A stretch of DNA of 12,544 nt from Pseudomonadota bacterium (lineage in GTDB: Bacteria; Pseudomonadota; Gammaproteobacteria; Enterobacterales; Enterobacteriaceae), in NCBI GenBank assembly GCA_023454395.1, contig JAEYFY010000147.1, positions 1 to 12,544 of the forward strand, read 5' to 3'. Below are positions 6,473 to 12,544 of this stretch, piece by piece. A model generated the notes under the pieces. That model saw nothing but the letters and a program-made list of their open reading frames with translations. It did no database searches and was not told the DNA's origin. The position numbers and the translations under genes are program-made. How positions within the stretch are numbered: position 1 is the first letter of the stretch; each line of letters starts with the position of its first letter.

Positions 6473-7945
6473 ATGATGAAATACCGCGATTTAAGAGATT
6501 TCCTTTCATTATTAGAAGAAAAAGGTGAATTAAAACGTATCACCTATGAAATAGATCCCTACCTTGAAATGACCGAAATAGCGGACAGAACTTTACGTGC
6601 CGGTGGGCCAGCGCTGCTGTTTGAAAATCCTAAAGGGTATGATATGCCCGTGCTTTGTAACTTATTTGGTACACCAGAGCGTGTGGCAATGGGAATGGGG
6701 CAAGATGATGTTAAAGCCTTACACGAAGTTGGAAAGTTATTAGCGTTTCTAAAAGAACCTGATCCTCCGAAAGGTTTTCGTGATCTCTTCGATAAGTTAC
6801 CTAAGTTTAAGCAAGTTTTAAATATGCCAACAAAACGCTTGAGTAAAGCCCCTTGTCAGGAGGTGGTTTTAACAGGTGATGATGTTGATTTAACCCAGAT
6901 CCCTGTTATGCATTGTTGGCCTGAAGATGCGGCACCTTTGATTACTTGGGGATTAACGGTGACTCGTGGCCCATTGAAAGAGCGCCAAAATCTGGGTATT
7001 TATCGCCAGCAAGTGCTGGGTAAAAACAAAGTGATTATGCGCTGGTTATCGCATCGTGGTGGTGCGTTAGATTTTCAAGAATGGTGCCAAAAACATCCCG
7101 GTGAACGATTCCCAGTTTCAGTGGCATTAGGGGCAGATCCTGCTACTATTTTAGGTGCTGTAACACCTGTACCAGATACATTATCTGAATATGCATTCGC
7201 TGGTTTATTACGGGGTAATAAATCAGAAGTTGTAAAATGTCTTTCAAATGATCTTGAAGTACCTGCAAGTGCTGAAATTATCCTTGAAGGTTACATAGAA
7301 CCGGGCGAATTAGCCCCAGAAGGACCATATGGTGATCACACTGGATATTATAATGAGATTGACTCTTTCCCTGTGTTTACCATTACGCATTTAACGCGTC
7401 GTAAAGATGCAATTTATCATTCAACATATACAGGGCGTCCACCAGATGAACCCGCGGTATTAGGTGTTGCGTTGAATGAAGTGCTTGTTCCGATATTACA
7501 AAAACAGTTTCCTGAAATTGTAGATTTTTATCTACCTCCTGAAGGATGTTCTTACCGTTTAGCCGTTGTAACAATGAAGAAACAGTATGCGGGTCATGCT
7601 AAACGCGTAATGATGGGTGTTTGGTCTTACTTACGGCAATTTATGTACACCAAATTTGTGATTGTTTGCGATGATGATGTCAATGCAAGAGATTGGAAAG
7701 ATGTGATTTGGGCAATCACGACTAGAATGGATCCTGCAAGGGATACTATTATGATGGAGAATACGCCTATTGATTATCTCGACTTCGCTTCACCTGTTTC
7801 AGGATTAGGATCAAAAATGGGTCTTGATGCGACTAACAAATGGCCGGGTGAGACAGATAGAGAATGGGGTAGACCTATTGTGATGTCTGATGAAGTTAAG
7901 CAACGAGTCGATACTATTTGGGAACAGCTCGATATTCTTAAATAA
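6473..7945 (+). CDS. ubiD: 3-octaprenyl-4-hydroxybenzoate decarboxylase UbiD
   Basis: Decarboxylates 4-hydroxy-3-polyprenylbenzoate in ubiquinone synthesis, using prenylated FMN made by UbiX plus a divalent metal. The 490-residue product matches E. coli UbiD (about 497) from MKYRDLRDF to near the C-terminus. Cofactor and metal-site stretches typical of the family are present: RQNLGIYR (171-178), [11 protein letters not shown] (190-200), and the acidic active-site segment [13 protein letters not shown] (283-295). Other conserved blocks are [31 protein letters not shown] and [14 protein letters not shown]. Two ATGs stand in tandem (6473 and 6476); the second gives the MKY start and has slightly better spacing from the weak upstream TAAGA. 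The gene is followed after 15 bases by fre, and the pair is almost certainly one operon. ubiX is not in the window. Confidence 0.97.
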   Translation: MMKYRDLRDFLSLLEEKGELKRITYEIDPYLEMTEIADRTLRAGGPALLFENPKGYDMPVLCNLFGTPERVAMGMGQDDVKALHEVGKLLAFLKEPDPPKGFRDLFDKLPKFKQVLNMPTKRLSKAPCQEVVLTGDDVDLTQIPVMHCWPEDAAPLITWGLTVTRGPLKERQNLGIYRQQVLGKNKVIMRWLSHRGGALDFQEWCQKHPGERFPVSVALGADPATILGAVTPVPDTLSEYAFAGLLRGNKSEVVKCLSNDLEVPASAEIILEGYIEPGELAPEGPYGDHTGYYNEIDSFPVFTITHLTRRKDAIYHSTYTGRPPDEPAVLGVALNEVLVPILQKQFPEIVDFYLPPEGCSYRLAVVTMKKQYAGHAKRVMMGVWSYLRQFMYTKFVIVCDDDVNARDWKDVIWAITTRMDPARDTIMMENTPIDYLDFASPVSGLGSKMGLDATNKWPGETDREWGRPIVMSDEVKQRVDTIWEQLDILK

Positions 7946-7960
7946 TAACAGAGGAACAAC

Positions 7961-8662
7961 ATGGCAATATTGAATTGTAAAGTCTCACTTGTTGAGCCGA
8001 TGACAGATACGGTTTATCGGGTAAGGCTATTACCTGATGGCGAATTTGATTTTCAGGCTGGGCAATATCTTTTAGCTGTTATGGATGAACGTGATAAACG
8101 TCCTTTTTCTATTGCATCTATACCTGAAAATAAAGACTTTATTGAACTTCATATTGGTGCGTCTGAACTCAATCTTTATGCGATGGCAGTGCTTGATGTG
8201 ATATTAGAAAAGCAGCAGCTCACCATTGATATTCCTCATGGAAATGCGTGGTTTAAAAAAGAGAGTCAACGTCCTCTATTATTAATTGCTGGCGGTACAG
8301 GATTTTCGTATACCCACTCAATTTTATTGGCTGCATTAGCTGAAAACCCACAGCGATCTATTACGATCTATTGGGGTGGAAGAGAAAGCGTTCACCTCTA
8401 TGATCTTAATGAATTACAAGAATTATCAGAATTGCATCCGTCTTTAACGGTTGTTCCTGTGGTCGAGCAACCAGAGGAGACTTGGCGAGGTCGAAAAGGA
8501 ACGGTATTAACGGCAATAAGCGAAGATTTTGGTGATTTATCAGAATATGATATTTACATCGCAGGGCGTTTTGAAATGGCTAAAATCGCCAGAGATCGTT
8601 TTTGCAGTGAGCGCAATGCAGATAAAACCCGCCTATTTAGCGATGCTTTTGAATTTATCTGA
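7961..8662 (+). CDS. fre: NAD(P)H-flavin reductase Fre
   Basis: Reduces free FMN, FAD or riboflavin with NAD(P)H. It belongs to the ferredoxin-NADP reductase fold family but holds flavin as a substrate, not a prosthetic group. The 233-residue product equals the E. coli length. The flavin-binding RPFS motif is at residues 47-50, the NAD(P)H-binding GGTGFSY at 111-117, YWGGRE follows, and the C-terminal [14 protein letters not shown] block is typical. GAGG at 7951-7954 lies six bases before the ATG. It follows ubiD after 15 bases. The pairing makes biochemical sense: reduced FMN is the UbiX substrate that becomes the prenyl-FMN cofactor of UbiD; this link is inference. Convergent with fadA; no U-tract terminator is evident on its own strand. 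Confidence 0.96.
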   Translation: MAILNCKVSLVEPMTDTVYRVRLLPDGEFDFQAGQYLLAVMDERDKRPFSIASIPENKDFIELHIGASELNLYAMAVLDVILEKQQLTIDIPHGNAWFKKESQRPLLLIAGGTGFSYTHSILLAALAENPQRSITIYWGGRESVHLYDLNELQELSELHPSLTVVPVVEQPEETWRGRKGTVLTAISEDFGDLSEYDIYIAGRFEMAKIARDRFCSERNADKTRLFSDAFEFI

Positions 8663-8712
8663 TAAAACGAGAATATTCCGTTATTTGTTATTATTTTTGT
8701 TTTTAAAACCAT

Positions 8713-8737
8713 AAAAAAACCCGCCCCTGACGGCGGG
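8713..8737 (-). terminator. Rho-independent terminator of fadBA (minus strand)
   Basis: A GC-rich stem CCCGCC (8720-8725) / GGCGGG (8732-8737) with a six-base loop is followed, on the minus strand, by seven Ts (complement of 8713-8719). This fits an intrinsic terminator for fadA. On the plus strand the hairpin is followed by AAAATGG, so it does not look like an intrinsic terminator for fre. Confidence 0.85.
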
Positions 8738-8811
8738 AAAATGGTTTCTAACCATGCAATCGAAAAGAATACGTTCCTAACGATCAGAACGTGGATATAC
8801 AGAATACCGTA

Positions 8812-9975
8812 TTAGACACGTTCTATAATCGTTGCAATACCTTGCCCTAATCCAATACACATTGTGGCTAAGCCAAATTGTGCATCTTTACGTTCCATAA
8901 TATTTAATAATGAAGTGGTTATTCGAGAGCCTGAACATCCTAAAGGATGCCCTAAGGCAATCGCTCCGCCATTTAAATTAATCTTGTCATCGATACTATC
9001 GAGCAAATTCATTTTCTTCATGCAAGCTAATGACTGCGCGGCAAAAGCTTCATTTAGCTCAAAAATATCAATATCACCTAATGTTAATCCCGCTTTTTTC
9101 AATGCGATTTCTGTTGCAGGAACAGGGCCATAACCCATAATTGCGGGGTCACATCCAGTCACAGCCATTGAACGAATAATGGCGCGAGGCGTTAAATTAT
9201 GCTCTTTGGCATAACGTTCACTGGTGATAAACATAGCGGAAGCACCATCAGAAACTGCGGATGAATTGCCAGCTGTTACAGAGCCTGTCGCTGGATCAAA
9301 CACCGGTTTAAGCTGTGCTAATTCTTCAAGGCTAGGGTTATAACGAATCACTTCATCATTTTTTACATTGATAAAATTGCCTATAGCATCATGACCATTG
9401 ATAGGTATTATCTCATTATCAAAATAGCCTTGCTGTGTCGCAATCGCTGCTAAATGATGTGAGCGATAAGCAAATTTATCTTGATCCTCGCGTGAAATTT
9501 GGAATGATTTTGCGAGCATTTCTGCTGTTAATCCCATTGAAAATGAAGCTTTAGCAACAGAAAGATTAAGTGATGGATTAAAGTCTGCATTATAAGTCAT
9601 CGGTACGTGACCCATATGTTCAACGCCGCCGATTAATGCGACTTGACTATCACCCAGCATAATTTGGCGAGCGCCATCATGTAATGCTTGCATTGATGAA
9701 CCACATAACCGATTAATGGTAACTGCTGGAACCTTGTGTGGAAGTTCAGCCAATAACGCCGCATTACGAGCGATATTAAAACCTTGCTCTAAAGTTTGTT
9801 GTACACAGCCCCAAATCACATCACCAATATCATTGGGATTAATATTCGGATTGCGTGTTAGTAGTGCTTGCATCAATTGTGCAGAGAGATTTTCCGCTCT
9901 GACATGGCGAAATGCTCCACCTTTTGAGCGTCCCATTGGAGTACGAATACCATCAATTATGACAACCTTTTCCAT
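8812..9975 (-). CDS. fadA: 3-ketoacyl-CoA thiolase FadA
   Basis: Beta subunit of the aerobic fatty-acid oxidation complex; it cleaves 3-ketoacyl-CoA with CoA to acetyl-CoA and a shortened acyl-CoA. The product is 387 residues, the E. coli length. The catalytic residues fall at the E. coli positions: nucleophile C91 in [12 protein letters not shown]343 in [10 protein letters not shown], and C373 in [10 protein letters not shown]. The NEAFAA block is also present. A strong Shine-Dalgarno (TAAGGAGAT on the minus strand, 9981-9989) overlaps the fadB stop codon, and the two genes are 11 bases apart, so translation is likely coupled. It is transcribed as fadBA and followed by a strong terminator. 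Confidence 0.97.
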   Translation of the reverse strand: MEKVVIIDGIRTPMGRSKGGAFRHVRAENLSAQLMQALLTRNPNINPNDIGDVIWGCVQQTLEQGFNIARNAALLAELPHKVPAVTINRLCGSSMQALHDGARQIMLGDSQVALIGGVEHMGHVPMTYNADFNPSLNLSVAKASFSMGLTAEMLAKSFQISREDQDKFAYRSHHLAAIATQQGYFDNEIIPINGHDAIGNFINVKNDEVIRYNPSLEELAQLKPVFDPATGSVTAGNSSAVSDGASAMFITSERYAKEHNLTPRAIIRSMAVTGCDPAIMGYGPVPATEIALKKAGLTLGDIDIFELNEAFAAQSLACMKKMNLLDSIDDKINLNGGAIALGHPLGCSGSRITTSLLNIMERKDAQFGLATMCIGLGQGIATIIERV

Positions 9976-9986
9976 TTCATATCTCC

Positions 9987-12167
9987 TTAAGCGAGTTCTC
10001 TGATGTTAACATCTACTTTTGCGGGCTTTGGATAATAGGTTTCGTTGCGTTGCGCTTTCTGTTTTAAGCTTTCAGGGATTTGATAAAGAGGTCCTAATGA
10101 TGCGTATTGCTGTGCATTGGCAACAAATTGCGCTAATCCGATGGTATCAAGATAACGGAATACACCACCTCGGAAAGGAGGGAAGCCTAAACCATAAACT
10201 AATGCAATATCCGCTTCTGCTGGTGAGGCAATAATACCTTCATCTAAACAACGGATAACTTCATTAATCATTGGGATCATCATGCGAGCGATAATTGCAT
10301 CTTGGCTAAATTCTTGTGTTTTGCCCGCATTTTGCTGAATAAGCGTTTGAATTTGACCATCAACAGATTTCTGTTTTTTACCCCGTTTATCAACTGAGTA
10401 ATTATAGAAACCATGATTATTTTTCTGACCATATCGCTGTTGCTCATATAAAAGAGCAATAGCATCTCGCTCAATCGTTCCCATTCTGTCAGGGAAACCC
10501 TGAGCCATTACGGCTTGAGCGTGATTTGCCGTATCAATACCCACAACATCAAGCAGGTATGCAGGTCCCATAGGCCAGCCAAATATCTTTTCCATCACTT
10601 TATCAACAGCAATAAAATCCGCGCCATCTCTTAGTAATAGAGAAAATCCTGCAAAATAAGGAAAGAGAACTCGGTTTACAAAGAAGCCGGGACAATCATT
10701 AACAATAATCGGTGTTTTTCCCATTTTACTGGCGTAACTGACAATACGGTTAATCGTCTCTTCACTGGTTTTTTCGCCTTTAATGATTTCAACCAGCGGC
10801 ATTCGATGAACAGGATTAAAAAAGTGCATCCCACAGAAATTCTCAGGACGCTTTAATGATTTTGCGAGCAGGGAAATAGGGATCGTAGAGGTATTTGACG
10901 CAAGTACCGCGTTATCAGCCAATAGCGCTTCTGTTTCTGCAAGTACAGTTGCTTTTACTTTTGGATTTTCAACAACAGCTTCGACAATAACATCGGCATC
11001 ACTGACAGAAGCATAATTTAGTGTTGGTTGAATAGAGGCGAGAGTTTTTGCCATATCAACAGCACTCATTCGACCTTTTTCTTGGCGTTTTTGTAGCAGG
11101 CTTAACGCTTCATTCATACCTAGCTCAAGGGATTTTTGATTAATATCCTTCATTACGACAGGAATACCTTTTAAGGCGGATTGGTAGGAAATTCCACCCC
11201 CCATGATCCCAGCACCTAGTACTGCAGCCTGTTTAGGCAATTCGGCATGACGTTTTTTTGTGATATTTTTAACGTACTGATCATTAAGGAAAATACCGAC
11301 TAAGGCTTTTGCAACATCAGTGCGTGTGAGCTTAACAAAGCTTTCAGTTTCAAGAGCCAGTGCTTCATTTCTATTTAGAAAGGCTGATTTTTCAATTGTT
11401 TTTACTGCGGTGATTGGTGCTGGATAGTGAGGTCCTGCTACTTTCATCACCATACCTTTAGCCACACTGAAAGACATTTTATGTTCAAGCTCTGTCAGTC
11501 TTAATGGTGCTGTTTTTGGATGACGTGCAGCTTTCCAATCAATTTTGCCTTCAATTGCTTGCTCGATTAGCGAAATAGCACTTTCTTTTAAATTTTCTAG
11601 GGGGACAATTGCTTGGATTAATCCATTTTTAAGTGCAGTTTGGGCATCAACATCTTTGCCAGCAGTAATAATTTCTAATGCGTTATCGACACCAATCAAA
11701 CGAGGAAGGCGTACTGAGCCGCCAAAGCCTGGCATGATCCCAAGTTTTGTTTCTGGTAAACCGATACGCAGATCAGGAGAAGCAATACGAAAATCAGTAG
11801 CAAGTACACACTCGCAGCCACCGCCAAGTGCGTAGCTATTGATAGCGGAAACGGTAGGAACAGGTAGGTCTTCAAGTCGATTAAAAATCTGATTAGAAAA
11901 ATGTAGCCACTGAGTCAATTCTTCTTCAGGAGCATCAAAAAGGGATAAAAACTCGGTAATATCAGCACCGACAATAAAAGCCGGTTTTTCGGAACGCAAG
12001 ATAACACCTTTTAGCCCCGAAGTTGCTTCTAATACTGCTAAAGCTTCACTTAGCATTGCAACCGTTTTGGTATCTAATTTATTAATAGAACCTTTGGCGT
12101 TAAAAATGAGTTCAACAATACCTTGTTTCACCCAATCGGCTTGAATATTTTCGCTTTGATAGAGCAT
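9987..12167 (-). CDS. fadB: Fatty acid oxidation complex subunit alpha FadB
   Basis: Multifunctional beta-oxidation enzyme with enoyl-CoA hydratase/isomerase and 3-hydroxyacyl-CoA dehydrogenase activities; it forms an alpha2-beta2 complex with FadA. The product is 726 residues against 729 in E. coli. The N-terminal crotonase domain (about 1-190) carries the hydratase glutamates E119 ([11 protein letters not shown]) and E139 (GLPETKLG). A linker follows, then the Rossmann NAD-binding motif GAGIMGGG (318-325), the dehydrogenase catalytic histidine H448 in [16 protein letters not shown], and SNTSTIP at 424-430. The C-terminal dehydrogenase repeat includes [15 protein letters not shown] and [17 protein letters not shown] (12175-12180) sits seven bases before the ATG. 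A FadR-type operator just upstream indicates repression by FadR that is relieved by long-chain acyl-CoA. No sign of damage. Confidence 0.97.
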   Translation of the reverse strand: MLYQSENIQADWVKQGIVELIFNAKGSINKLDTKTVAMLSEALAVLEATSGLKGVILRSEKPAFIVGADITEFLSLFDAPEEELTQWLHFSNQIFNRLEDLPVPTVSAINSYALGGGCECVLATDFRIASPDLRIGLPETKLGIMPGFGGSVRLPRLIGVDNALEIITAGKDVDAQTALKNGLIQAIVPLENLKESAISLIEQAIEGKIDWKAARHPKTAPLRLTELEHKMSFSVAKGMVMKVAGPHYPAPITAVKTIEKSAFLNRNEALALETESFVKLTRTDVAKALVGIFLNDQYVKNITKKRHAELPKQAAVLGAGIMGGGISYQSALKGIPVVMKDINQKSLELGMNEALSLLQKRQEKGRMSAVDMAKTLASIQPTLNYASVSDADVIVEAVVENPKVKATVLAETEALLADNAVLASNTSTIPISLLAKSLKRPENFCGMHFFNPVHRMPLVEIIKGEKTSEETINRIVSYASKMGKTPIIVNDCPGFFVNRVLFPYFAGFSLLLRDGADFIAVDKVMEKIFGWPMGPAYLLDVVGIDTANHAQAVMAQGFPDRMGTIERDAIALLYEQQRYGQKNNHGFYNYSVDKRGKKQKSVDGQIQTLIQQNAGKTQEFSQDAIIARMMIPMINEVIRCLDEGIIASPAEADIALVYGLGFPPFRGGVFRYLDTIGLAQFVANAQQYASLGPLYQIPESLKQKAQRNETYYPKPAKVDVNIRELA

Positions 12168-12189
12168 TTGTATTCTCCCTAAATGTATA

Positions 12190-12206
12190 GACTGGTATGA
12201 CCAGAT
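12190..12206. promoter_or_regulatory. FadR operator upstream of fadB
   Basis: GACTGGTATGACCAGAT matches the fadB FadR operator of E. coli (ATCTGGTACGACCAGAT, from memory) in all but three positions, with the symmetrical core CTGGT-ATG-ACCAG intact. It lies 22-38 bases before the fadB start, downstream of a candidate -10, as expected for a site that blocks initiation. FadR binding would be lost when long-chain acyl-CoA is present. fadR itself is not in the window. Confidence 0.85.
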
Positions 12207-12219
12207 AATAAGAGTGTGA

Positions 12220-12225
12220 ATACTA
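12220..12225 (-). promoter_or_regulatory. Candidate -10 element of the fadBA promoter
   Basis: TAGTAT on the minus strand places transcription start near 12213, putting the FadR operator at about +8 to +24, very close to the E. coli fadB arrangement. No recognisable -35 stands at the right distance (CAAATA at best). TATTAT at 12205-12210 is a second -10-like hexamer but overlaps the operator edge. Inference from geometry. Confidence 0.45.
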
Positions 12226-12434
12226 TGTTAAATAAATGCAAATATTTGATTAAAAAACTGCAAGGGTGATCACAGTGAAATTATTCAACTTATTGAATTC
12301 TATGCTGTTGCTCAGTTTGATAAAAAGAGGGGAGATAAATCGGTAATAATCTATTTTTGTTATGGCGTTAGCCACTCAAAGAGTTGGCGTGTTAAGCTGA
12401 ATCATTAACAATGAATAAGATAAGGTAATTAATA

Positions 12435-12544
12435 ATGGAAAAATTGCTCTCTCTGTACCAAGAACATATCAAAACTCTACAAAATCGTACTCGTGATGCT
12501 TTATCCAGACACCATCTTGATTCTGTATTAATTCATTCTGGTGA
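12435..12544 (+). CDS. pepQ: Xaa-Pro dipeptidase PepQ, 5' end only
   Basis: The first 36 codons plus two bases of a gene cut by the window end. The reading begins [16 protein letters not shown], continues with [20 protein letters not shown], and matches the N-terminus of E. coli PepQ ([23 protein letters not shown]..., about 443 residues in full). PepQ is a metal-dependent proline dipeptidase of the M24 family; the catalytic domain lies beyond the window, so the assignment rests on the N-terminal match and on the position divergent from fadB, which is the same as in E. coli. TAAGG at 12421-12425 is the likely Shine-Dalgarno, nine bases before the ATG. Confidence 0.9.
   Translation, partial: MEKLLSLYQEHIKTLQNRTRDALSRHHLDSVLIHSG

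Larger units (their letters stand above)
12168..12434. other. Divergent intergenic region between fadB and pepQ
   Basis: A 267-base AT-rich gap holding the fadB leader, FadR operator and promoter on the minus side, and by necessity the pepQ promoter on the plus side. A GTGATCAC palindrome lies at 12266-12273; it does not form a spaced CRP site. A bulged hairpin GCCACTC / GAGTTGGC (12371-12388, loop AAA) falls in the likely pepQ leader. TTGATA at 12317-12322 resembles a -35, but no -10 follows at a proper distance. No small gene or RNA is evident. Confidence 0.6.

Noticed and set aside
8864..9133. 89-codon plus-strand open frame inside fadA
   Set aside because: Antisense shadow of conserved thiolase motifs; no ribosome binding site or family match.
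9716..10003. 95-codon plus-strand open frame across the fadA start and fadB end
   Set aside because: Crosses the fadBA junction antisense and gives no recognisable protein; shadow.
11545..11835. 96-codon plus-strand open frame inside fadB
   Set aside because: Antisense to the conserved hydratase domain of fadB with no ribosome binding site; explained by fadB codon constraint.
12259..12274. CRP site upstream of fadB
   Set aside because: Only one half-site (TGTGA) is good; the other half matches three of five bases, too weak to list as a feature.
1..12544. Mobile elements, CRISPR arrays, tRNA, rRNA, phage or defence genes
   Set aside because: Every long open region is accounted for by core enterobacterial genes, and no arrays, terminal repeats, transposase motifs or cloverleaf sequences were seen on either strand.

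Overview
The window is a conserved housekeeping block of a gammaproteobacterium in the order Enterobacterales. The gene order ubiE-ubiJ-ubiB-tatABC / rfaH / ubiD-fre / fadBA / pepQ and the close protein likeness to the Escherichia coli versions both say so. The DNA is visibly AT-rich, with A/T-ending codons throughout. Together with pepE lying between rfaH and ubiD, this points to the Morganellaceae, most likely Proteus or a close relative. That genus-level guess is inference, not something the sequence proves.

Layout. (1) 38-3073, plus strand: ubiE, ubiJ and ubiB, tightly packed (1-nt gap, then a TAATG overlap). These are ubiquinone biosynthesis genes: a C-methyltransferase, the lipid-binding scaffold of the Ubi metabolon and an ABC1/ADCK-like ATPase. 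(2) 3199-4776, plus: tatA, tatB and tatC, the complete twin-arginine translocase, with their own candidate promoter and a strong terminator. The usual fourth gene, tatD, is absent. (3) 4839-5339, minus: rfaH, the NusG-like antiterminator. (4) 5340-5629: an AT-rich 290-bp divergent intergenic region with several inverted repeats. (5) 5630-6355, plus: pepE, dipeptidase E, closed by a textbook terminator. (6) 6473-8662, plus: ubiD and fre, a prenylated-FMN-dependent decarboxylase followed by a flavin reductase. (7) 8812-12167, minus: fadB and fadA, the aerobic beta-oxidation multienzyme complex, with a FadR-type operator upstream of fadB and a terminator after fadA. (8) 12435 to the end, plus: the first 36 codons of pepQ (Xaa-Pro dipeptidase), divergent from fadB.

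Together the genes cover quinone synthesis (UbiE, UbiJ, UbiB and UbiD, with Fre as a plausible supplier of reduced flavin), Tat export of folded and often redox-active proteins, transcription elongation control, dipeptide turnover, and fatty-acid oxidation.

No mobile element, CRISPR array, tRNA, rRNA, phage gene, frameshift or broken gene was seen. I found no convincing undescribed system; the window is mostly ordinary core genome. The points most worth a second look are a Glu-to-Gln change at the key polar position of the TatB membrane helix, the lost tatD, a terminator placed directly in front of ubiD with no room for a promoter after it, a perfect 14-bp palindrome upstream of pepE, and competing hairpins at the fadA/fre junction. 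All comparisons with E. coli and Salmonella proteins are from memory, not from an alignment run.
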